The translations under genes and the position numbers were made by a program. A stretch of 5,814 bases of DNA from an uncultured Veillonella sp. (GTDB lineage Bacteria; Bacillota; Negativicutes; Veillonellales; Veillonellaceae): assembly GCF_915069625.1 (NCBI RefSeq), contig NZ_CAJZFD010000133.1:1-5814 (forward strand). Direction: 5' to 3'. Shown piece by piece: positions 1 through 5,795 of this stretch. The notes beneath the pieces are model-generated. The model was not told the origin of the DNA, ran no database searches, and saw nothing but the letters and a program-made list of their open reading frames with translations. Every line of letters starts with the position of its first letter. The first letter of the stretch is position 1.

Positions 1-238
1 GATTTTTAATCTTCACCCATGCATATTTACCAAATTCATGACCAAATACTCGTAATAAACCCGATGTAGGAATTTGATACGCAGGAATCATGCTAAGCAT
101 TGTCGATTTTCCTGCCCCATTGAGGCCTAATAGAGCCCAGTTTTCGCCTTCTTCCACATGCCAATCTACGCCTTTTAGAATTTCTCGACCATCACGACGA
201 AACTTGACGTCTTCATAATGTAGTACTTCACTACTCAC
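1..238 (-). CDS. ABC transporter ATP-binding protein, YlmA/ModF-like (5' part only)
   Basis: The N-terminal 79 residues of an ABC ATPase; the gene continues beyond base 1. The Walker A motif GLNGAGKST lies at residues 38-46 with the nucleotide-binding lysine at K44. It is preceded by an aromatic/hydrophobic A-loop region (HYEDVKF) and the segment ILKGVDWHVEEGENWALLG. The wording 'GENWALLGLNGAGKST' followed by 'PTSG' and a 'VFGHEFGK' stretch is, from memory, typical of the YlmA/ModF group of soluble ATPases rather than of an ordinary importer ATPase. Walker B, signature and H-loop lie outside the window. The GTG start at 236-238 is chosen because AGGAG (247-251) sits 8 nt upstream and the ATG lying between them is followed by a stop after three codons. 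It begins 11 nt after the ilvN stop, so it is probably expressed with the ilv genes. Its substrate, and any link to branched-chain amino acids, cannot be told from this fragment. Confidence 0.85.
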   Translation of the reverse strand, partial: MSSEVLHYEDVKFRRDGREILKGVDWHVEEGENWALLGLNGAGKSTMLSMIPAYQIPTSGLLRVFGHEFGKYAWVKIKN

Positions 239-246
239 ACAATCAT

Positions 247-251
247 CTCCT
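247..251 (-). promoter_or_regulatory. Ribosome binding site of the ABC ATPase gene, overlapping the ilvN stop codon
   Basis: AGGAG on the minus strand, 8 nt before the GTG start at 238. Its first two bases are the last two bases of the ilvN TAG stop (252-250), so a ribosome finishing ilvN sits on the next SD. This fixes the GTG as the start and suggests translational coupling. Confidence 0.75.
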
Positions 252-738
252 ACATTTTTTCTCCACGACTCATAGCGGTAATACCGGTTTTAGCGATTTC
301 AAGAATACCATAGGTTTCCATAATTTGTACGAAACCGCGTAATTTATCGTCGCTGCCGATAACTTCTATAATCATAGATGTAGGGGAAATATCAAGTACA
401 TTACCGCGGTATACATCGGCAATTTGAACAATTTGAGATCGCGTTGTAGACGTTGCTTTCACCTTGATAAGCATTAACTCACGACAAACTACATCATGAT
501 CATCAAATACTTTCACCTTAACCACATCAATCAGTTTGTAAATTTGCTTTTGAATTTGGTCAAGTGCACGGTCATCAGCCTCAACAGTAAGCGTAATGCG
601 TGCATAGCCAGGTTTATTTGTAACGCCAGAAGTCATTTTCGTAACGTTAAAACCACGGCGATTGAAGAGTGCTAAAATACGAGTACCAATACCCGCCGTA
701 TTTTTGGCAATCACTAACACTTGATGTTCTTTAGCCAT
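250..738 (-). CDS. ilvN: Acetohydroxyacid (acetolactate) synthase small regulatory subunit
   Basis: The 162-residue regulatory subunit of acetohydroxyacid synthase, cytosolic. It activates the catalytic subunit and normally confers valine feedback inhibition. An N-terminal ACT domain spans about residues 5-80, and a C-terminal ACT-like domain about 84-160 starts near CRELMLIKVKA and ends with GITAMSRGE. The length matches E. coli IlvH (163 aa). By my alignment from memory, G16 and N31 (in TAGIGTRI and RRGFN) correspond to IlvH G14 and N29, where substitutions relieve valine inhibition, and T19 replaces S17. Valine sensitivity is therefore plausible but inferred. The ATG at 736-738 overlaps the ilvB stop in a TAATG junction. 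A purine-rich AAAGGGG lies 7 nt upstream inside the last ilvB codons. The gene could equally be called ilvH; the symbol ilvN follows usage for the subunit paired with ilvB. Confidence 0.95.
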   Translation of the reverse strand: MAKEHQVLVIAKNTAGIGTRILALFNRRGFNVTKMTSGVTNKPGYARITLTVEADDRALDQIQKQIYKLIDVVKVKVFDDHDVVCRELMLIKVKATSTTRSQIVQIADVYRGNVLDISPTSMIIEVIGSDDKLRGFVQIMETYGILEIAKTGITAMSRGEKM

Positions 739-2447
739 TATAGCACCCCTTTCTTGCCCATCATGCCACTCACAGTACCACCGGCTGGGATCATTGGCAA
801 TACATTATCCTCACGTTCAACGCGACAATCCAAGACGATGCTTTCATCAGATGTAATATAGGATTTAAAATCTTTATTGAACGTTTCAACTGAATCGAAG
901 CGTGCTGCTTTCAAATCAAATGCATCAGCTAGCTTTAAGAAATCAGGACTCACTTCTAAATCTACATAGGAATAACGTCGGTCATTGAAGATTTGTTGCC
1001 ACTGACGCACCATGCCAAGGTATCCATTGTTAATGATGACAATCTTAATTGGCAAATTATACTGACGAACCATCATAAGTTCTTCACAGGTCATTTGGAA
1101 ACCACCATCGCCAACAACAAGGATGACCTGTTTGTTAGGAGCACCCACTTGAGCACCGATTGCCGCTGGTAAGCCATAGCCCATTGTGCCGGCACCACCA
1201 GAGGTTACGATGGTATGTGGCGCCTTATGTGTTAAGAACTGAGCAGCCCACATTTGATGTTGGCCTACATCGGTTACGATAATAGCATCATCATTAGCAA
1301 TTTTATTGAGTTCAGATAATACATATTGAGGATGCAACTCACCATGAGTCGATTCAGGAACAACCATAGGATATTCTTGTTGCCATTCTCGAATTTGCGC
1401 AATCCAAGATTCATGTGTAGTAGGTTCAACAAAAGTATTTAATTCGGTTAATACTCGTTTTAAATCGCCTACGATTGGTACGTTAATGGTAACGTTTTTA
1501 TCGATTTCAGCTGGATCGATATCGATATGAATAATCTTTGCTTTTTTACAGAAGAAATCTGGATGACCTGTAATGCGGTCATGGAAACGAATACCCGCCG
1601 CAATAACGAGATCTGCATCTTCTGTACAATTGTTAGCCGCTACCGATCCATGCATACCGACCATACCAAGAGCCAATTCATGGTTACCAGGGAATCCACC
1701 AAGGCCTACCAAGGTATTAGCTACAGGAATTTGAGCCTTTTCGGCCAATTCCTTAAGTTCTGCCATGGCACCAGATTTTAAGACGCCTGCACCAGCAATA
1801 ATTAAAGGACGTTTCGCATTCTTAATAAGCGTGGCCGCTTTTTTAATTTGACCTTGGTGGCCTTTATACGTAGGATCATACCCTTCAAGATGAATTGGTA
1901 TATCAAACAATTTATTGTATTCCGCCATGGATATTTTTTCAGTTTGGATATCCTTAGGAATATCGATTAATACAGGGCCAGGACGACCTGTACCAGCAAT
2001 GAAATACGCTTCTTTAATGATTCGTGGTAAGTCGTGAATATCTTGCACAAGATAGTTATGCTTTGTAATTGGCATCGTAATACCTTGTATATCCGCCTCT
2101 TGGAATGAGTCCTTACCAATTAGTGCGCGTCCTACTTGACCCGTAATGGCTACCATAGGCACAGAGTCCATATAAGCAGTCATAATACCTGTTACAAGAT
2201 TCGTAGCACCAGGGCCAGATGTGGCAAGGCATACGCCAACTTTACCGGATACGCGAGCATATCCATCAGCCGCATGAGCTGCACCTTGTTCATGACGCAC
2301 AAAATAATGTTTAATTTCAGGGAAGCTATAAATTTCATCATAAATTGGAATTACCGCGCCACCTGGATAACCGAACATGTCGGTTACACCAAGGCGATGC
2401 AATGTTTCAAGGACAATGCGTGCCCCATTGATTGTTTCTGCGCTCAT
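738..2447 (-). CDS. ilvB: Acetohydroxyacid (acetolactate) synthase large catalytic subunit
   Basis: A 569-residue ThDP-dependent enzyme, the usual length for the family. It condenses two pyruvates to 2-acetolactate (valine/leucine route) or pyruvate with 2-oxobutanoate to 2-aceto-2-hydroxybutanoate (isoleucine route). Visible features in order: the N-terminal pyrimidine-binding domain with catalytic glutamate E53 (RHEQGAAHAADGYAR) and the TSGPGATN motif at 77-83; the central FAD-binding-type domain (about 190-350); and the C-terminal ThDP domain with TSGGAGTMGYGLPAA, then GDGG at 446-449 and NN at 473-474, the usual diphosphate/Mg anchor. GMVRQWQ (478-484) contains the conserved Trp (W483) at the known herbicide-contact position. 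The FAD domain and RQWQ favour the anabolic enzyme over the catabolic FAD-independent AlsS type. The ATG at 2447 is preceded by AAAGGG 5 nt upstream, 18 nt after the ilvA stop. The ORF ends in TAATG shared with ilvN, which fits a holoenzyme made in balanced amounts. Confidence 0.97.
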   Translation of the reverse strand: MSAETINGARIVLETLHRLGVTDMFGYPGGAVIPIYDEIYSFPEIKHYFVRHEQGAAHAADGYARVSGKVGVCLATSGPGATNLVTGIMTAYMDSVPMVAITGQVGRALIGKDSFQEADIQGITMPITKHNYLVQDIHDLPRIIKEAYFIAGTGRPGPVLIDIPKDIQTEKISMAEYNKLFDIPIHLEGYDPTYKGHQGQIKKAATLIKNAKRPLIIAGAGVLKSGAMAELKELAEKAQIPVANTLVGLGGFPGNHELALGMVGMHGSVAANNCTEDADLVIAAGIRFHDRITGHPDFFCKKAKIIHIDIDPAEIDKNVTINVPIVGDLKRVLTELNTFVEPTTHESWIAQIREWQQEYPMVVPESTHGELHPQYVLSELNKIANDDAIIVTDVGQHQMWAAQFLTHKAPHTIVTSGGAGTMGYGLPAAIGAQVGAPNKQVILVVGDGGFQMTCEELMMVRQYNLPIKIVIINNGYLGMVRQWQQIFNDRRYSYVDLEVSPDFLKLADAFDLKAARFDSVETFNKDFKSYITSDESIVLDCRVEREDNVLPMIPAGGTVSGMMGKKGVL

Positions 2448-2465
2448 AGGAACCCTTTCGACCAG

Positions 2466-3689
2466 CTATTCAGATAAAATCTCGCTGGAATTTAATCGTT
2501 TAATAATGTAACCATTATTTTTGAAAGTATCAATAATGTGTTTGATGTGTTCTTCACCATTTGTTTCTACAGTCACTTGCAATTCCACTTCATGGAAGCG
2601 ATCAAGGTTTTTAAACTGATTATGATCAAGTTTAATAACGTTTGCATCCGCATCTGCAAGCATTTGAGATACAGCAACCAATTGACCTGGTTTATCCGGA
2701 AGGTTTACAGAGAAAGTGAAGATACGACCACGCAATACGAGACCTTTATTGATCATAGAGGAAATGGTAAGTACGTCGATATTACCACCACTAACAATAG
2801 CCACTGCCTTTTTGCCTTTACAGTCTAATTTTTTTAGACCTGCTAATGGTAAAATACCGGAGTTTTCTGCTACTAACTTATGTTTTTCTACAAGCAACAA
2901 AAATGCTTCCATCAATTCATAATCAGAGACAGTAACAATTTCATCTACATATTTCTTAATATATTTTAATGTAGTTTCGCCGATTTGACGTACAGCTGTA
3001 CCATCTGCGATAGTTGCTACCTCACTAAGTGGTACAGGATGATCTGCTTTTAACGCAGCTATTGCACTAGCCGCACCTTCAGGTTCTACACCAATAATTT
3101 TAATGCTAGGATTTTTTAATTTTGCAGCAGCTGCGATACCAGAAACAATACCGCCACCACCAACAGGAACTAGCAATACATCCGCATCAGGCAATTCCTC
3201 AAGAACTTCTAATGCAATTGTACCTTGCCCTTCGATAACATCTTCGTCATCAAAAGGATGGACGAACACATATCCGTGCTCTTGTTGTAATTCCATCGCT
3301 TTTTGGTAAGCTTCATCATAAATCTCACCATGTAGAACGACTTCGGCACCATATTGTTTTGTAGCATTAACCTTGATAAGAGGTGTATGTTTTGGCATAA
3401 CGATTGTCGCTTTAATGCCTAGACGTTTTGCAGCAAGCGCTACACCTTGCGCATGATTACCGGCAGACGCGGCAATAACGCCGCGCGCCTTTTCTTCTTC
3501 TGTTAATTTTGCAATTTTATTATATGCACCACGAACCTTAAAGGAACCTGTTATTTGCAAGTTTTCTGGCTTGATATATACATCATTGCCACTTTCGTCG
3601 GAGAACACATCACTGTGAAGCAGTTTTGTTTTTACAGTAATTGTGCTAAGTCTCTCACGAGCCTCCATAAAATCATACAACTTATGCAT
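2466..3689 (-). CDS. ilvA: Threonine ammonia-lyase (threonine deaminase), single C-terminal ACT domain form
   Basis: A PLP-dependent enzyme that converts L-threonine to 2-oxobutanoate and ammonia, the committed step to isoleucine. With the chosen start it has 407 residues. The PLP Schiff-base lysine is K51 in ITGSFKVRGA. The substrate/cofactor loop SAGNHAQG is at 75-82, the phosphate-binding glycine loop PVGGGG at 175-180, and SGGN at 300-303. A single ACT-type domain follows from about 322 (FTFSVNLPDKPGQL) to the C-terminus. This architecture sits between catabolic TdcB (about 330 aa, no ACT) and E. coli IlvA (514 aa, two ACT-like domains), so effector response cannot be assumed from E. coli. 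The biosynthetic role is inferred from the position between ilvD and ilvB. The start is the second ATG (3687-3689), 9 nt after AGGAG; the earlier ATG at 3698 directly abuts that SD with no spacing and is unlikely. It begins 42 nt after the ilvD stop. Confidence 0.93.
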   Translation of the reverse strand: MHKLYDFMEARERLSTITVKTKLLHSDVFSDESGNDVYIKPENLQITGSFKVRGAYNKIAKLTEEEKARGVIAASAGNHAQGVALAAKRLGIKATIVMPKHTPLIKVNATKQYGAEVVLHGEIYDEAYQKAMELQQEHGYVFVHPFDDEDVIEGQGTIALEVLEELPDADVLLVPVGGGGIVSGIAAAAKLKNPSIKIIGVEPEGAASAIAALKADHPVPLSEVATIADGTAVRQIGETTLKYIKKYVDEIVTVSDYELMEAFLLLVEKHKLVAENSGILPLAGLKKLDCKGKKAVAIVSGGNIDVLTISSMINKGLVLRGRIFTFSVNLPDKPGQLVAVSQMLADADANVIKLDHNQFKNLDRFHEVELQVTVETNGEEHIKHIIDTFKNNGYIIKRLNSSEILSE

Positions 3690-3698
3690 GTGTACCAT

Positions 3699-3703
3699 CT
3701 CCT
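3699..3703 (-). promoter_or_regulatory. Ribosome binding site deciding the ilvA start
   Basis: AGGAG on the minus strand. An in-frame ATG (3698-3696) follows it immediately, which is too close for initiation. The next in-frame ATG (3689-3687) lies 9 nt away at a workable distance, so ilvA is called three residues shorter than the longest ORF. Confidence 0.65.
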
Positions 3704-3731
3704 ATTGATAGTATTAAATTAAAGTCTAATA

Positions 3732-5402
3732 TTAGTCTTCCAATACTTCAATAGCACCTTGTGCTGCAGAGGATACGTGAAGAGCGTATTTTTTTAGATA
3801 TCCAGTTACATTGGATTTGAATGGTTTCAATGCTGCTTTACGGCGAGCGATTTCATCGTCAGATACAGCTAATTCCAATTTGCCGTTTGGAATATCGATG
3901 TTGATGATATCACCATCTTCAACAACGGCGATTGTGCCACCAGCAGCTGCTTCTGGAGATACGTGACCAATGGAGGCACCACGTGTAGCACCAGAGAAAC
4001 GACCGTCAGTCAACAATGCTACGTCTTTATCAAGACCCATACCAGCAATCATGGATGTTGGTGTCAACATTTCGCGCATGCCAGGACCGCCTTTAGGACC
4101 TTCGTAACGGATAACTACCACATCACCTTTTACGATTTTACCGCCTGTAATAGCTTCAACAGCTTCTTCTTCGCTGTTGAATACCTTTGCTGGGCCAGAG
4201 TGAACGAGCATATCTTCATCTACGGCACCTGCTTTTACAACGGAACCGTCTACAGCAAGGTTACCTTTAAGAACGGCAATACCACCTGTTTCATGAACAG
4301 GATTATTCCAAGGATGAATAACATCTTCATCAGTTACATGAGCTACCGCTGCAATTTCACCTTGTGTTTTAAGAGCTACAGTTTTGCAATCTGTATGTAA
4401 ACGACCATTTTCTGCTAAACGTTTCAACACAGCAGATACGCCACCTGCAGCATACAAGTCTTCGATGAAGTATTTACCAGATGGAGAAAGTTTGGACAAT
4501 TGAGGTGTGTTTTGTGCAATGCGATCGAAGTCGTCCAAGGACAATGGTACACCTGCTTCGTGAGCGATAGCTGGCAAATGAAGAGCTGTATTAGAGGAAC
4601 CACCCAAAGCCATATCAAGAGCTACTGCATTTTCAAAGGCTTCGCGTGTCATAATATCTTTAGGACGAAGGTTTGCTTTCAATACTTCTACTGCTTGCAT
4701 ACCTGCTAATTTAGCAAGACGTAAACGTTCAGAGTATACTGCTGGAATTGTACCATTGCCAGGAAGGCCCATACCAAGAGCTTCTGTTAAGCAGTTCATT
4801 GTATTAGCTGTGTACATACCAGAGCAAGAACCACATGTAGGACATGCTGTATTTTCGATTTCAGCTAACTCAGCATCACCCATTTCACCAGTTTGATGTT
4901 TACCTACTGCTTCGAATACATCAGACAAACCGATTTTTTTGCCATTATGTACACCTGCAAGCATAGCACCACCAGATACGAATACGGATGGAATGTTAAG
5001 ACGAGCCGCAGCAATCAACATACCAGGTACTACTTTATCGCAGTTTGGAATGAACACCATAGCATCAAATGGTGTTGCCATAGCTGTTGCTTCGATGGAA
5101 TCAGCGATGATATTACGAGTTACCAAGGAGTATTTCATACCGATGTGGTTCATCGCCAAGCCGTCACAAATACCAATTGTATTGAACTCGATTGGCACAC
5201 CACCTGCGTTGCGAATGCCGTCTTTTACGGCTTGTACAATATTTTTCAAGCCCACATGACCAGGGATAATTTCATTGAAAGAGTTCGCAATACCAATGAC
5301 TGGTCTGCCCATTTCTTCATCAACAAAACCAAGAGCTTTTAGCAAAGATCTATGTGGTGCACGTGCTACGCCTGTTTTTAAATTGTCACTTCTACAACTC
5401 AT
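3732..5402 (-). CDS. ilvD: Dihydroxy-acid dehydratase
   Basis: An iron-sulfur and Mg-dependent dehydratase of 556 residues. It converts 2,3-dihydroxy-isovalerate and 2,3-dihydroxy-3-methylvalerate to the 2-oxo acids that are transaminated to valine and isoleucine. Visible family residues: D80 (GICDGLAM), C121-D122-K123 in the signature [10 protein letters not shown], and the [11 protein letters not shown] block with C187, C190 and C193. Further on are E444 (GMREML) and S470 in the second signature [11 protein letters not shown]. By position these match E. coli IlvD D81, C122-D123-K124, C195, E491 and S517. The third cysteine near residue 48 seen in plant-type enzymes is absent (the sequence reads IPGHVG), as in E. 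coli IlvD. The start is the ATG at 5400-5402, 6 nt after GAGGAG; an upstream in-frame TTG at 5450 has no SD and lies beside the attenuator terminator. First structural gene of the operon, downstream of the leader/attenuator. Confidence 0.96.
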   Translation of the reverse strand: MSCRSDNLKTGVARAPHRSLLKALGFVDEEMGRPVIGIANSFNEIIPGHVGLKNIVQAVKDGIRNAGGVPIEFNTIGICDGLAMNHIGMKYSLVTRNIIADSIEATAMATPFDAMVFIPNCDKVVPGMLIAAARLNIPSVFVSGGAMLAGVHNGKKIGLSDVFEAVGKHQTGEMGDAELAEIENTACPTCGSCSGMYTANTMNCLTEALGMGLPGNGTIPAVYSERLRLAKLAGMQAVEVLKANLRPKDIMTREAFENAVALDMALGGSSNTALHLPAIAHEAGVPLSLDDFDRIAQNTPQLSKLSPSGKYFIEDLYAAGGVSAVLKRLAENGRLHTDCKTVALKTQGEIAAVAHVTDEDVIHPWNNPVHETGGIAVLKGNLAVDGSVVKAGAVDEDMLVHSGPAKVFNSEEEAVEAITGGKIVKGDVVVIRYEGPKGGPGMREMLTPTSMIAGMGLDKDVALLTDGRFSGATRGASIGHVSPEAAAGGTIAVVEDGDIINIDIPNGKLELAVSDDEIARRKAALKPFKSNVTGYLKKYALHVSSAAQGAIEVLED

Positions 5403-5408
5403 GTTAAT

Positions 5409-5414
5409 CTCCTC
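5409..5414 (-). promoter_or_regulatory. Ribosome binding site deciding the ilvD start
   Basis: GAGGAG on the minus strand, 6 nt before the ATG at 5402. It selects this ATG over the in-frame TTG at 5450 and gives a protein length and N-terminus ([11 protein letters not shown]) usual for IlvD. Confidence 0.85.
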
Positions 5415-5456
5415 ACTTTTCTTGAAAGCATCCACTTGGACACTTTTCAACTTAAT

Positions 5457-5485
5457 AAAAAAAGACGATTCTTATGAATCGTCTT
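5457..5485 (-). terminator. Rho-independent terminator (attenuator) before ilvD
   Basis: On the minus strand AAGACGATTC, loop ATAA, GAATCGTCTT forms a perfect 10-bp hairpin (5485-5462). Its last two U residues run on into five more, making a U7 tract that ends at 5457. It lies 54 nt before the ilvD ATG and downstream of the candidate promoter, so it would stop transcription before the structural genes. There is no gene close upstream whose end it could serve other than the 43-codon leader ORF, which ends about 110 nt earlier, so a conditional attenuator is the natural reading. On the plus strand the hairpin is followed by only four A and three T residues after AAAAG, which is not a good terminator. 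Confidence 0.85.
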
Positions 5486-5637
5486 AAAAGTTTACAAATG
5501 ATATTCCTTTTGTTTACAGAATTCCTATATACATAAACGACCTATGTATCCCTTGGAATAAATACACATAAGAAACAAACCGTATAGTCAAATCTTATTG
5601 ATTGTATATTAAACCATTCATGGAACTTCTAAGACAA
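5479..5637 (-). promoter_or_regulatory. Candidate antiterminator: long-range pairing of leader ORF codons with the terminator 5' arm
   Basis: The RNA segment UUGUCUUAGAAGUU (5637-5624, codons 30-35 of the leader ORF) can pair with AACUUUUAAGACGA (5492-5479) over 14 consecutive pairs, two of them G-U. The second segment includes seven of the ten bases of the terminator 5' arm, so this duplex and the terminator hairpin exclude each other. The pairing is read by eye; no folding energies were computed. Its location fits a model in which a ribosome stalled in the upstream Leu/Ile/Val codons leaves the first segment free to pair, so transcription reads into ilvD. Confidence 0.5.
5529..5572 (-). repeat. 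Two mutually exclusive hairpins in the ilv leader
   Basis: On the minus strand the segment AUACAUAGG (5549-5541) can pair with upstream CUUAUGUGU (5572-5564; 9 bp with two G-U pairs, 14-nt loop). Alternatively its first seven bases can pair with downstream UAUGUAU (5535-5529; 7 bp perfect, 7-nt loop). The shared central segment makes the two structures alternatives, as in attenuators. All stems are AU-rich and therefore weak individually. Confidence 0.4.
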
Positions 5638-5726
5638 AAACGTGTTAAGTTGTTGTTCATAATTCGAATGTCATTAATAATCACGACTAGCGCAATAATC
5701 AATAAGCTAATGACTAAACCTAACAT
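5595..5726 (-). CDS. Candidate ilv leader peptide, 43 aa, rich in Leu/Ile/Val
   Basis: A short ORF with ATG at 5724-5726 and TAA at 5595-5597. A full AGGAGG (5731-5736) lies 4 nt before the ATG. It begins MLGLVISLLIIALVVII, and residues 2-22 contain 15 branched-chain residues (7 Ile, 5 Leu, 3 Val), with runs LLII and LVVII. It lies between a candidate promoter and a terminator placed before ilvD. This matches the known logic of ilv leader peptides such as that of the E. coli/Salmonella ilvGMEDA operon, where ribosome stalling on scarce Ile/Leu/Val-tRNA prevents termination. The C-terminal half (NNNLTRFCLRSSMNG) is polar; its codons 30-35 carry the candidate antiterminator strand, so its RNA may matter more than its peptide. 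The alternative is a small one-helix membrane protein, since residues 2-17 could form a short transmembrane segment; the two readings can be separated by whether codons or only hydrophobicity are conserved. Confidence 0.7.
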   Translation of the reverse strand: MLGLVISLLIIALVVIINDIRIMNNNLTRFCLRSSMNGLIYNQ

Positions 5727-5730
5727 GTTT

Positions 5731-5736
5731 CCTCCT
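5731..5736 (-). promoter_or_regulatory. Ribosome binding site of the leader ORF
   Basis: AGGAGG, a full match to the anti-SD sequence, separated from the ATG at 5726 by AAAC. Such a strong site in front of a 43-codon ORF argues that the ORF is translated. Confidence 0.75.
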
Positions 5737-5760
5737 AAAATAATCTGTAATATTAATCAC

Positions 5761-5788
5761 GGAATAATAATAACACGTTACATTATCC
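5761..5788 (-). repeat. Imperfect inverted repeat overlapping the promoter, possible operator
   Basis: On the minus strand GGATAATGTAAC, then GT, then GTTATTATTATTCC form near-mirror arms (GGA / TCC ends, TAAC / GTTA at the centre) that need a two-base bulge to align. It covers the spacer and the -10 element of the candidate promoter, a usual place for a repressor site. No known regulator motif was recognised. The AT-rich TTATTATTATT run could produce such symmetry by chance. Confidence 0.25.
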
Positions 5789-5795
5789 TGTGCAA
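5767..5795 (-). promoter_or_regulatory. Candidate sigma-70-type promoter of the ilv operon (extended -10)
   Basis: On the minus strand TTGCAC (5795-5790), a 17-bp spacer and TATTAT (5772-5767), with TG one base upstream of the -10 making an extended -10 (TGTTATTAT). The -35 is a weak match; the -10 matches five of six consensus bases. The predicted start is the G near 5760, giving an untranslated stretch of about 24 nt before the leader ORF SD and a leader of about 360 nt before ilvD. This is the only good candidate upstream of the leader ORF within the window; bases 5796-5814 show nothing further. Confidence 0.55.

Noticed and set aside
3690..3698. ilvA starting at the ATG at 3698
   Set aside because: That ATG directly abuts the AGGAG; the in-frame ATG at 3689 has workable 9-nt spacing.
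3726..3735. Perfect palindrome CTAATATTAG at the ilvD stop codon as a terminator or operator
   Set aside because: Ten bases of AT-rich self-complementarity with no loop and no U tract after it; likely chance, and ilvA appears co-transcribed.
3963..5342. Long plus-strand open frames opposite ilvD, and similar ones opposite ilvB and ilvA
   Set aside because: They are antisense shadows of strongly conserved genes, with no SD sites or recognisable domains.
5403..5450. N-terminal extension of ilvD by 16 residues from a TTG at 5450
   Set aside because: No SD sits before the TTG, which lies 7 nt from the terminator U tract, while the ATG at 5402 has GAGGAG at 6-nt spacing and gives the usual IlvD N-terminus.
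5491..5517. Direct repeat GTAAAC (minus strand, 5516-5511 and 5496-5491) as a regulator site
   Set aside because: Only six bases long in AT-rich sequence and 14 bases apart; nothing supports more than chance.
5528..5569. A second short ORF after the leader peptide (ATG at about 5569, 14 codons)
   Set aside because: No SD precedes it (GTTTGTTTCTT), and its composition is unremarkable.
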